Origin: Cellulophaga fucicola | GTDB lineage: Bacteria; Bacteroidota; Bacteroidia; Flavobacteriales; Flavobacteriaceae | Reading direction: 5' to 3' | DNA length: 64,000 nucleotides | Assembly: GCF_900119145.1 (NCBI RefSeq) | Contig: NZ_FPIY01000001.1 | Coordinates: forward strand, 372,001-436,000 | Part shown: positions 1 through 7,842 of the stretch, in pieces | How positions within the stretch are numbered: position 1 is the stretch's first letter | Layout of the letters: each line of letters begins with the position of its first letter | The notes under the pieces: model-generated | What the model was told of the DNA's origin: nothing | The model's input: the letters and a program-made list of their open reading frames with translations, nothing else | Databases searched by the model: none | Program-made: the position numbers and the translations under genes

Positions 1-756
1 TAAATAAGCAGTACCTCCTCTGAAAACTACATCAGAATATCTATCGCTTTTAATACCTTGATTTTCTACAAAAACACTCCATTTAGGATTCCTTAGTGCG
101 TGAGATAAAGAAACTACATAATTCCATTCTGGAAAATCTGTACCTATTCTGTCATAAGCTACATTTGTAATAAGTACAAATTTAGAAGATAATCTACTTT
201 GTGTAGCAATCATACCTCTTGGAGATATTGTTGCTTCATTTGGGTAAAACGGATTGTCTCCTAAAACAAAGTTTGCTCCTGCATATACAGAAATGGCAGG
301 AATTAAATTTTTAAGTTGAAATGTGTTGTTCGCTTTCCAGCTGTATAAATCTGGCTTGTTAGCTTCTTCACTTTTATAAGGATCAAAAATTAAATATTTA
401 AGTCCAATTCTATTTCTTCTAAAATCTGTAAATTTTTGATCTGGAAAACCAATAGCTGAATATGTTCTGTTTTCGTTGGTGTATGTAGCTTCGTAAATAA
501 GTTCTAATTCTTCAAAAAGTAAACCATATCTAAGGGCTAAATCTACACCTAAAAACTTAGAATCTGTTTGTAGTGTGTTGTGGCTTTGTTTTTCATAAGA
601 AACTCCAAATTCTGATTGTATAACACCTGTGCCAATTGCGTATGCACTTACAGATTGTCCTGGTCTGTTAGAGTTTATAACGTCTGTATATTGTGATATT
701 CCTAAAAAAGGAAGTGTAAATAGAAATAAAGAGAATATTTTTTTTAAGTTTTTCAT
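1..756 (-). CDS. Outer-membrane beta-barrel 'transporter' family protein, partial (C-terminus outside window)
   Basis: The frame is open from an ATG at 756 down to base 1 (252 codons), so the 3' end lies outside the window. Residues 1-20 form a signal peptide (MKNLKKIFSLFLFTLPFLGI). The mature part begins with an N-terminal pattern of the kind NSNRPGQSVSAYAIGTGVIQ and then shows alternating amphipathic strands with many aromatic residues, as in barrel proteins of the Phenol_MetA_deg/'transporter' group common in flavobacteria. I infer an outer-membrane location. The substrate is not visible. It is transcribed divergently from the DUF4834 gene, with 104 bp between them. Confidence 0.7.
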   Translation of the reverse strand, partial: MKNLKKIFSLFLFTLPFLGISQYTDVINSNRPGQSVSAYAIGTGVIQSEFGVSYEKQSHNTLQTDSKFLGVDLALRYGLLFEELELIYEATYTNENRTYSAIGFPDQKFTDFRRNRIGLKYLIFDPYKSEEANKPDLYSWKANNTFQLKNLIPAISVYAGANFVLGDNPFYPNEATISPRGMIATQSRLSSKFVLITNVAYDRIGTDFPEWNYVVSLSHALRNPKWSVFVENQGIKSDRYSDVVFRGGTAYL

Positions 757-831
757 ATCAGTAAGGTTGCCTAAAAGTCACTTTTATTATTATTTTAAGA
801 GAATTACTCTTTATATACAACGACAGAATTG

Positions 832-839
832 TATTTTTG
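832..839 (+). promoter_or_regulatory. Candidate -7 element (TAnnTTTG) for the DUF4834-yfhO operon
   Basis: TATTTTTG matches the Bacteroidota sigma-A -7 consensus TAnnTTTG and sits 21 bp before the DUF4834 start. No convincing TTG-type -33 element is seen at the right distance, so this is a tentative call. Confidence 0.35.
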
Positions 840-860
840 ATATAAATTTTTACAACAATT

Positions 861-1115
861 ATGAATTTTTTAATAGCCATTCTAGTAATTATTGCGGTTT
901 ATTACCTGTTAAAGTTTTTGGTGCGCCTGTTTGCGCCTAAAATGATGAATTATGCAGCTAAAAAAACGGAAGAACATTTGAAGAAAAAATTTGAGCAATT
1001 TGCTCAAGACTCTAATCAGAATACAACAAATAGTACTACAACTAAAAAAGATAAATTTAAGTCTAACCCATCTAAAAAAGTTGGGGAATATATAGATTTT
1101 GAAGAAGTAGAGTAG
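861..1115 (+). CDS. DUF4834 family small membrane protein
   Basis: This is an 84-aa protein with one N-terminal membrane segment (about residues 2-24, very hydrophobic and ending in KFLVRLFAPKM). A charged Lys/Glu-rich and Asn/Thr-rich cytoplasmic-type tail follows, ending GEYIDFEEVE. Size, architecture and the acidic C-terminal motif match DUF4834, a flavobacterial family of unknown function. It precedes the YfhO gene by about 100 bp on the same strand. The -1 frame ORF over the same bases is a shadow. Confidence 0.75.
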   Translation: MNFLIAILVIIAVYYLLKFLVRLFAPKMMNYAAKKTEEHLKKKFEQFAQDSNQNTTNSTTTKKDKFKSNPSKKVGEYIDFEEVE

Positions 1116-1216
1116 TACTAGATACAACCAACCAAAATTATATTAGTAGTCTAACAATTGCTTAATTGTTGTTTACTAGTGTTATGTGTGATAATTTTAA
1201 CAACACTAAAAACGAA

Positions 1217-3652
1217 ATGAAAATCAGCTTTAAATCAATCTTAACAAACTTTTTTGTTCTTGTCTTATTTGTAGTTGCTTCTTTGGCTTATTTTACTCCT
1301 GTTCTTCAAGGTAAAAAAATATTTCAGTCAGATATTGCCCAGTACACTGGAATGGCAAAAGAGCAAAATAATTTTAGAGATAAAACAGATACAGAACCAT
1401 ACTGGACAAATAGTGCTTTTGGTGGTATGCCAACGTATCAATTAGGAGCTAATTATCCAAATAATTATATTAAAAAATTAGATAAGTTAATACGTTTTTT
1501 ACCTAGACCAGCAGATTATTTATTTCTTTATTTTTTAGGTTTTTATATACTATTATGTTGTTTAAAAGTAGACTATAGATTGGCTGTAGTTGGCGCATTG
1601 GCTTTTGGTTTTAGTACATACTTAATTATTATTTTAGGTGTTGGCCATAATGCAAAAGCGCATGCATTAGGCTATATACCTATGCTCTTAGGGGGTATAG
1701 TGTTAATGTTTAGAAAAAAATATATACTAGGTTTTATTCTTACGGCATTTGCAATGGCTTTAGAAGTAAATGCAAATCACTACCAAATGACCTATTATTT
1801 TATGCTTTTAATACTTATTTTAGGTGTAATTTATTTGATATATGCGGTTGTACAAAAACAATTAAAACACTACTTTGTTTCTGTTGGTTTGTTAGTTATA
1901 GCTGTTGTTTTGGGTATTGCTACCAATGCTACAAATTTAATGGCAACCAAAGAATATTCTGACTGGAGTACTAGAGGTAAATCTAGTTTAACAATTAATC
2001 CAGATGGTACACCTAGAGTAAGTACAGGTGGTTTAGATAAAGAATATATTACCCAATACAGTTATGGTATTGTGGAGTCTTTTAATATTATAGTTCCAAG
2101 GTTATTTGGTGGTTCTAATGCAGAAAATTTAGGAACAGATTCTAAGACGTACAATTTTTTAACTAATAAAGGCTTATCTAGAACTAAAGCATTAGATTTT
2201 ACAGAAAGTTTGCCATTGTATTGGGGAGACCAACCTGGAGTTTCTGGTGCTGCTTATGTTGGTGTAGTTCTGTTTTTCTTATTTATACTTGGACTTTTAA
2301 TTGTAAGAGGAAAAGTAAAATGGTGGCTTTTGGCAGGTGTTATTATGTCTTTGGTTCTTTCTTGGGGTAAAAACTTTAGCTTGCTTACCAATTTTATGAT
2401 AGATAACTTTCCGTTGTATGATAAATTTAGAGCAGTATCATCTATACAAGTAGTACTAGAACTTTGTATACCCTTGTTAGGTATTTTAGCTTTAATGACT
2501 TTATTTAAAGAAAAAGAAAATAGAGCCAAATACAAGCTACATTTATTAATTAGTGCAGGTATGGTATTAGGAACTTTACTGTTGTTATTATTTGCTAAAG
2601 GAATGTTTTCTTTTGATGCGCTTAGTGATGATACTTATAGAAAGTATTTTGGAGACGAAGTTTTAACAATGATAAAATTAGACAGACAAGAAGTGTATTC
2701 TAGTGATATACTAAGGTCTATAATGTATGTTGTTTTAGCTATGTTAGTCTTGTATTTATTTATACACAACAAACTAACTAAAAGTATGTTTGCCCTAGCA
2801 ATAGGTGTTGTAATTATTGCAGATTTAGTTTCTGTAGATAAGAGGTATGTAACTAAAGACGATTTTGTTAGTGCTAGACAAATGGAACAACCTTTTCCTA
2901 AAACAAAAGCAGATGAGCAGATTAAGCAAGATAAATCTGTATATAGAGTTTACAATCCGCAAGAGGGCTTAAATGGTGCAAGCACATCTTACTATCATAA
3001 TTCTATTGGTGGTTACCACGGAGCTAAGCCTGCAGCAATGCAAGATTTATTCGATTTTCATATTTACAAAAATAACGTTAGAGTGCTAAGTATGCTTAAC
3101 GTAAAGTATGTAATACAGCAAGACGAAGAAGGGCGTAGTTACCCAGCTGTAAACCCTAACGCAAATGGTAATGCTTGGTTTGTACAAAGCCTAAAAAAGG
3201 TGTCTTCTGCTAATGAAGAAATTACGGCTTTAGATAGTTTAAACGTGAATACTGAAGCTGTTGTAAATACTACGGAGTTTCCAAGCTTATCTAAGTTTAA
3301 TTTTGCCAAAGATTCTACGGCAGTAATAAATCTAGATAATTACGAGCCAAACCACTTAACATATACAGCTATTAGTAAGAATGATGCATTAGCAGTTTTT
3401 TCTGAGATGTATTATAAGAATGGATGGAATGCTTATATAAATGGTAAAAATGTACCTTATTTTAAAGTTAACTATACATTGCGAGCATTAGAAATTCCTG
3501 CTGGTAAGCATAAAATAGAATTTAAATTTGAACCAGAAATTGTTAAAAATGGAAGTAAAATTGCTCTTGCTAGTAATTTGCTACTGGCTTTAATTGTTCT
3601 TGGTGGCTTATTTTTGTCTTTTAGAAAAACGGACAAAAAAGAAGAAGCATAA
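1217..3652 (+). CDS. YfhO-family multi-pass membrane protein (putative GT-C glycosyltransferase)
   Basis: The chosen start is the ATG at 1217 (811 aa, MKISFKSILTNFF). An in-frame ATG at 1166 would add 17 polar residues before the first membrane segment, which is unlikely. The protein has about 12 hydrophobic helices in the first 560 residues, a soluble segment, and a last helix near the C-terminus followed by a Lys-rich tail. The luminal loop after helix 1 (FQSDIAQYTGMAKEQ) carries the acidic motif typical of YfhO. Bacterial YfhO proteins are implicated in glycosylating envelope polymers with lipid-linked sugars. The last base of its stop codon is the first base of the next gene's ATG, so the two are translationally coupled. 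Confidence 0.85.
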   Translation: MKISFKSILTNFFVLVLFVVASLAYFTPVLQGKKIFQSDIAQYTGMAKEQNNFRDKTDTEPYWTNSAFGGMPTYQLGANYPNNYIKKLDKLIRFLPRPADYLFLYFLGFYILLCCLKVDYRLAVVGALAFGFSTYLIIILGVGHNAKAHALGYIPMLLGGIVLMFRKKYILGFILTAFAMALEVNANHYQMTYYFMLLILILGVIYLIYAVVQKQLKHYFVSVGLLVIAVVLGIATNATNLMATKEYSDWSTRGKSSLTINPDGTPRVSTGGLDKEYITQYSYGIVESFNIIVPRLFGGSNAENLGTDSKTYNFLTNKGLSRTKALDFTESLPLYWGDQPGVSGAAYVGVVLFFLFILGLLIVRGKVKWWLLAGVIMSLVLSWGKNFSLLTNFMIDNFPLYDKFRAVSSIQVVLELCIPLLGILALMTLFKEKENRAKYKLHLLISAGMVLGTLLLLLFAKGMFSFDALSDDTYRKYFGDEVLTMIKLDRQEVYSSDILRSIMYVVLAMLVLYLFIHNKLTKSMFALAIGVVIIADLVSVDKRYVTKDDFVSARQMEQPFPKTKADEQIKQDKSVYRVYNPQEGLNGASTSYYHNSIGGYHGAKPAAMQDLFDFHIYKNNVRVLSMLNVKYVIQQDEEGRSYPAVNPNANGNAWFVQSLKKVSSANEEITALDSLNVNTEAVVNTTEFPSLSKFNFAKDSTAVINLDNYEPNHLTYTAISKNDALAVFSEMYYKNGWNAYINGKNVPYFKVNYTLRALEIPAGKHKIEFKFEPEIVKNGSKIALASNLLLALIVLGGLFLSFRKTDKKEEA

Positions 3653-4938
3653 TGCAAAAGGTACTTATAATTACCTATTATTGGCCGCCAGCTGGTGGTC
3701 CAGGTGTACAAAGGTGGCTTAAGTTTGTAAAGTACTTAAGAGATTTTAATATTGAGCCTGTGGTTTATGTACCAGAGAATCCTAATTACCCCATTACAGA
3801 TGCTTCATTTGTGAACCAAATTCCCGAAGACATAAAAATATACAAGCATAAGATTAAAGAGCCTTATGGTTGGGCTAGTTTTTTATCAAAAAATAAAACA
3901 AAGCAGATAAGTTCAGGACTAATACAACATAAAAATCAATCTACAGTAGAGAAATTTTTACTTTGGGTACGTGGTAATTTTTTTATTCCAGATGCACGTA
4001 AAAACTGGATTAAGCCATCTGTTTCTTACTTGTCTTCTGTATTAGAAAAAGAACAAATAAAGACGGTTATTACAACTGGTCCGCCCCATAGTGTACATTT
4101 AATAGGACTTAAACTTAAGCAAAACCTTGGGATAAATTGGGTGGCAGATTTTAGAGATCCTTGGACATCTATTGGATATCATAAAAAATTACGCTTAAGT
4201 AAAGCATCAGCTAAAAAACATAAATATTTAGAACATTTGGTTTTAAATACTGCAGATAGTATTGTGGTTACTAGTGAAACAACTAAGAAAGAGTTTTTAG
4301 GGATTACAACTAAACCAATAGAGGTAATTACAAATGGGTTTGATGGAGCTGTTGCAGAAAAGGTTGTTTTAGATAATAAGTTTACGATATCTCATATTGG
4401 TTCTTTGTTAACTGGTAGAAACCCAGAAAATTTATGGGAGACATTATCAGAATTGTGTGATGAAAACGAGGATTTTAAAAATAATTTGTCGCTTCAGTTT
4501 GTTGGTGTTGTAAGTGAAGATGTTTTAGAAACTATTTATAAATATAAGTTGAAGACTTATGTTAACTTAATAGGTTACGTATCTCACACAGAAGCTTTAG
4601 CGTATCAAGAAAAATCGCAGTTATTATTGTTGTCAGAAATAAACTCACCAGATACTGTTGGTATTATTGCAGGTAAGTTGTTTGAGTATATGCGTGCACA
4701 AAGACCAATTTTAGGAATAGGACCTAAAGGTTGGGAGGTAAGTACCATAATAAAAGAAACAAATACAGGAGTTGCTTTTAATTATGATGAAAAATCTAGT
4801 TTAAAAAGTTTACTTTTAGATTGGTTTAAAGATTATAAGAAACAAGAATTAAGAGTCAACTCTACTACTATTAATACATATAGTAGAAAAGAACGTACAG
4901 CTAAATTAGCGAAGCATTTATATGGGTATCGTATTTAA
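3652..4938 (+). CDS. Glycosyltransferase family 4 protein
   Basis: The protein is 428 aa with a GT-B fold pattern. The N-terminal domain opens with a beta strand and the loop YYWPPAGGPGVQRW (residues 9-22), characteristic of this flavobacterial GT4 group. DFRDPW lies at 166-171, and the donor-binding EX7E-like region GKLFEYMRAQRPILGIG begins near 341. It probably moves a sugar from a nucleotide donor to a surface-glycan precursor at the inner face of the membrane; donor and acceptor cannot be read from the sequence. It overlaps yfhO by 1 bp and the following flippase gene by 17 bp, which indicates an operon for a surface polysaccharide. Confidence 0.88.
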   Translation: MQKVLIITYYWPPAGGPGVQRWLKFVKYLRDFNIEPVVYVPENPNYPITDASFVNQIPEDIKIYKHKIKEPYGWASFLSKNKTKQISSGLIQHKNQSTVEKFLLWVRGNFFIPDARKNWIKPSVSYLSSVLEKEQIKTVITTGPPHSVHLIGLKLKQNLGINWVADFRDPWTSIGYHKKLRLSKASAKKHKYLEHLVLNTADSIVVTSETTKKEFLGITTKPIEVITNGFDGAVAEKVVLDNKFTISHIGSLLTGRNPENLWETLSELCDENEDFKNNLSLQFVGVVSEDVLETIYKYKLKTYVNLIGYVSHTEALAYQEKSQLLLLSEINSPDTVGIIAGKLFEYMRAQRPILGIGPKGWEVSTIIKETNTGVAFNYDEKSSLKSLLLDWFKDYKKQELRVNSTTINTYSRKERTAKLAKHLYGYRI

Positions 4939-6382
4939 ACAAACTTTTAACAATACCATTGTAACCTTTTTTGGTTTTGGCATTGGTGCCATAAATACAC
5001 TTTTTCTATACACCAATTTTTTAACTAAAGAATACTACGGTTTAGTTACTGTTATACTGGCAACAGCTGCCTTGTTAATGCCAGTTTTAACCTTTGGAGC
5101 ACAGAATACATTAGTTAAATTTTATAGCAGTTATAAGGATAGTAAAGATGTTAATTCGTTTTTAAGCCTAATGTTGTATTTGCCTTTAATCTTAATTATA
5201 CCCTTAGGCATTTTTAGTTATTTTGCGAATGACCTTATAGGAAACTTTATAGCAGAAAAGAATGAAGAAGTAAAAGATTATGTATGGTACATATTTTTTA
5301 TAGGTTTAGCAATGTCTTATTTTGAGATTTTTTACTCTTGGGTAAAAGTGCATATGAAATCTGTTTTTGGAAACTTTATGAAAGAGGTTTTTGGTAGATT
5401 GTGTATTGCTATTTTATTAGTATTAGTTTACTACAATATAATAACAGTAGACTTTTTTTTAAAAGCATTAGTAGGTGTTTATGTCTTACGAATGGTAATA
5501 ATGAAGATCTATGCTTTTACGTTAGAAATGCCAAGTTTCAGTTTTAAGTTACCCAATAATTATGTGTCTATTGTAAAGTATAGTGCGTTAATTATTTTGG
5601 GAGGTTCTGCAGCGGTAATATTGTTAGAGATAGATAAATTTATGCTAAACCAATATGTAGAAATAGAAAATGTTGCCTTTTACGGAGTTTCAGTTTTTAT
5701 TGCTACAGTTATAACAGTTCCGTCAAGGGCAATGCACCAAATAACGCACCCGTTAACGGCAAAATTATTAAACAATAAAGATAAGCCAGAGCTGCGCAAA
5801 CTGTATAAGAAGTCTTCCTTGACCTTATTCATTATTTCTGGAATTATATTTTTACTAATTATGTTAAACCTTCAGGAATTGTATAAGTTAATGCCTGTTG
5901 CGTATAGAGGAGGAGTATTGGTTGTTTTTTTAATAGGACTAACTAAAGTTTTGGATTCTATTTTAGGAAACAGTAATTCTATTCTTTTCAATTCGGATTA
6001 TTACAGAGCTATTCTTGTAATGGGCGTGTTGTTAGCTATTTTAGTTGTTTTTTTAAACTATATTTTAATTCCGGCTTACAATCTAGAAGGTGCCGCTTGG
6101 GCTACTTTTATTGCTATAGCAAGTTTTAACTTTGCAAAGATTATGTATGTATACGCAAAGTTTAAAATGCATCCGTTTAGTATAGACACTTTTAAAGTGT
6201 TACTTATATTATGTGTTTTAGGTGGACTGTTTTATTTTATCAATTTTAACTTTCATCCTATAGTAAACATTGTCTTAAAAAGCATTTTAATAAGTATAGT
6301 TTATGTGTTGGTTTTGTATAAATTACGAGTTTCTGAAGATGTCTACAGCATTGTATCATCTTACTTAAAAAAGAAAAAGTAA
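4922..6382 (+). CDS. Polysaccharide/lipopolysaccharide flippase (MOP superfamily, Wzx-like)
   Basis: This 486-aa protein consists almost entirely of membrane helices (about 12-14), with a short basic C-terminus (SYLKKKK). The N-terminus (FKQTFNNTIVTFFGFGIGAINTLFLY) and the central EIDKFMLNQY segment are typical of the polysaccharide-biosynthesis MOP family. These flippases move undecaprenyl-linked oligosaccharides across the inner membrane. The 17-bp overlap with the upstream glycosyltransferase gene indicates coupled expression and a shared pathway. Family assignment is firm; the cargo is unknown. Confidence 0.85.
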   Translation: MGIVFKQTFNNTIVTFFGFGIGAINTLFLYTNFLTKEYYGLVTVILATAALLMPVLTFGAQNTLVKFYSSYKDSKDVNSFLSLMLYLPLILIIPLGIFSYFANDLIGNFIAEKNEEVKDYVWYIFFIGLAMSYFEIFYSWVKVHMKSVFGNFMKEVFGRLCIAILLVLVYYNIITVDFFLKALVGVYVLRMVIMKIYAFTLEMPSFSFKLPNNYVSIVKYSALIILGGSAAVILLEIDKFMLNQYVEIENVAFYGVSVFIATVITVPSRAMHQITHPLTAKLLNNKDKPELRKLYKKSSLTLFIISGIIFLLIMLNLQELYKLMPVAYRGGVLVVFLIGLTKVLDSILGNSNSILFNSDYYRAILVMGVLLAILVVFLNYILIPAYNLEGAAWATFIAIASFNFAKIMYVYAKFKMHPFSIDTFKVLLILCVLGGLFYFINFNFHPIVNIVLKSILISIVYVLVLYKLRVSEDVYSIVSSYLKKKK

Positions 6383-6396
6383 ACTGTAATAAAAGT

Positions 6397-6430
6397 AAAG
6401 CCCCTGAAGAATTAATTCTCCAAGGGCTTT
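6397..6430. terminator. Bidirectional hairpin terminator
   Basis: AAAGCCC (6397-6403) pairs with GGGCTTT (6424-6430) around an imperfect inner stem. It lies between the convergent flippase gene and the basic secreted-protein gene and can serve both. Confidence 0.7.
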
Positions 6431-6460
6431 AACAACTAACAACCTAAAAAACTGTCTTTA

Positions 6461-7723
6461 TTAACTTCTACTTCTTGTACTAGAACTAGTTCTGCTAGAT
6501 CTAGATGGTGTTTTTGCTTTACTTCTGCTAGAGCTACTTCTTGTTGAAGAGGCTCTGCTTTTAGAAGAACTACTTCTACTAGGTGCTTTTGTAACAGTTC
6601 TAGTTGTTGTGGTACTTCTTGTAGCTCTACTATTTGTACTCTTAGGTTTTCTACTAACCGTTGTAGTTCTTTGAGTAGTTGTTCTTGTTGGTGCTTTAGC
6701 TACACTTCTGTTTGTACTTCTTGTATTACCAACTCTACTATTTGTATTGCTACTTCTAGATGGTGTTTTGTACGTAGTAGATCTTGTTACCGTCCTAGTA
6801 TTAGCAACTGGCTTTCTTGTTGTAGATCTACTTGTTGTACTACCTCTACGAGCATTACTATTAATAACAGCATTATTACTTCTTTGAGAAACACTACTAT
6901 TAGTAGCTCTTCTGTTGTAATCTACAGATCTGTTACTTTTACCTGAGTTATGTGCAACAGCCCTAGAGTTTGTTCTGTGTGTAGCAGGATTAACAGTTCT
7001 GTTACTTCTTTGTGTTACTCTGGTGTCATTTCTATATACATTAGAAGATCTATAATTGCTACGCCTGTTTTGCTTATAAGACTTACCAACTTTTACATAA
7101 GATTTTCTATAGTTGTTTCTGTAAGGACTATAATATGTATATCTAACAGGAGCATAATATCTTCTGTATGGTCTAGATTGTACTAAACAAAAGTTTACTG
7201 CAGGTCTATGAAAATAGTTATGGTAACTGTTAAAAGTGTAGTTTCTATTATACCTGTTTATATATCCTCTATGGTAATCATAATAACCCCTGTTGTTATA
7301 ATAAACATACATACCACCTAATCTATTAACTCTATTATTTCTGTAGTCAATATTTATGTCACCAATTTGTTCTACTCTACCATAATAATCATAATAGATA
7401 CCAACGTTTTCTACTTGTATTACAGCACCATAATCATCATACTGTACATAACCATTATAGTTATATCCTGTATTAAAAGTGATGTTGCTATTTCTACCTA
7501 AGTTTATGCTAGCGTTTACATTTACTCTATTATCAATATAAAAGTCGAATTCACCATCTGGGAAAACTGAAAACGTAACACCGTTTTCTACAAAGATGAA
7601 AGAATTGTTTTGTCTAAAAGTATTGCTTGTTGCAACCTTATTCTCTGTGTTTTCTATAGTTACAGCCATTGTACTAAACGTACCAACGATAAGTGCTGTA
7701 AAAAGGAGTACTGATTTTTTCAT
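6461..7723 (-). CDS. Secreted, highly basic Arg/Ser/Thr-rich protein of unknown function
   Basis: The protein is 420 aa. Residues 1-20 are a signal peptide. Residues 40-170 form a folded-looking part rich in Tyr, Asn, Asp and Gly (repeated NYNGYVQYDDYG-like strands). From about 170 to 220 there is a Tyr/Arg-rich stretch, and from about 230 to the end a low-complexity tail of Arg, Ser, Thr and Asn with recurring motifs such as RSTTRKP, NTRTVTRSTT and TPSRSS. The net charge is strongly positive. The N-terminal half resembles flavobacterial hypothetical proteins. A role in binding acidic polymers (DNA, RNA, LPS) outside the cell is only a guess. The gene is preceded by a sigma-54-like promoter and a 5' inverted repeat. 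Open frames on the plus strand within the tail are shadows of the repetitive codons. Confidence 0.75.
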   Translation of the reverse strand: MKKSVLLFTALIVGTFSTMAVTIENTENKVATSNTFRQNNSFIFVENGVTFSVFPDGEFDFYIDNRVNVNASINLGRNSNITFNTGYNYNGYVQYDDYGAVIQVENVGIYYDYYGRVEQIGDINIDYRNNRVNRLGGMYVYYNNRGYYDYHRGYINRYNRNYTFNSYHNYFHRPAVNFCLVQSRPYRRYYAPVRYTYYSPYRNNYRKSYVKVGKSYKQNRRSNYRSSNVYRNDTRVTQRSNRTVNPATHRTNSRAVAHNSGKSNRSVDYNRRATNSSVSQRSNNAVINSNARRGSTTSRSTTRKPVANTRTVTRSTTYKTPSRSSNTNSRVGNTRSTNRSVAKAPTRTTTQRTTTVSRKPKSTNSRATRSTTTTRTVTKAPSRSSSSKSRASSTRSSSSRSKAKTPSRSSRTSSSTRSRS

Positions 7724-7745
7724 ACTATAAGGTTTTATAAATTCT

Positions 7746-7765
7746 GAATGTAACTATTTACATTC
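7746..7765. repeat. Perfect 8-bp inverted repeat in the 5' leader of the basic protein gene
   Basis: GAATGTAA (7746-7753), loop CTAT, TTACATTC (7758-7765). It lies just downstream of the predicted transcription start of the minus-strand gene, so it is either a 5' mRNA hairpin or an operator. Confidence 0.5.
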
Positions 7766-7777
7766 TGTTATCTATAA

Positions 7778-7794
7778 TACAAACAGCGTGCCAA
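7778..7794 (-). promoter_or_regulatory. Sigma-54 (RpoN)-type -24/-12 promoter
   Basis: Read on the minus strand the sequence is TTGGCACGCTGTTTGTA. TTGGCACG matches the -24 consensus exactly, spacing to the -12 block is right, and the -12 block is TTGTA instead of TTGCA/T. It lies 55 bp upstream of the start of the basic secreted-protein gene. RpoN occurs in many Bacteroidota. No enhancer site was identified. Confidence 0.55.
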
Positions 7795-7842
7795 AAATAT
7801 AAAACACAACTAACTAGTTGATTTTCAGTTGTTTTTTTGAGT

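Noticed and set aside
629..940. A plus-strand open frame across the 757-860 spacer.
   Set aside because: It runs antisense to the outer-membrane protein gene and overlaps DUF4834 in another frame, with no family-like composition.
6671..7186. Two plus-strand open frames rich in Ser, Thr and Cys.
   Set aside because: They are frame shadows of the repetitive Arg/Ser/Thr codons of the minus-strand gene at 6461-7723, which has a signal peptide and a promoter.
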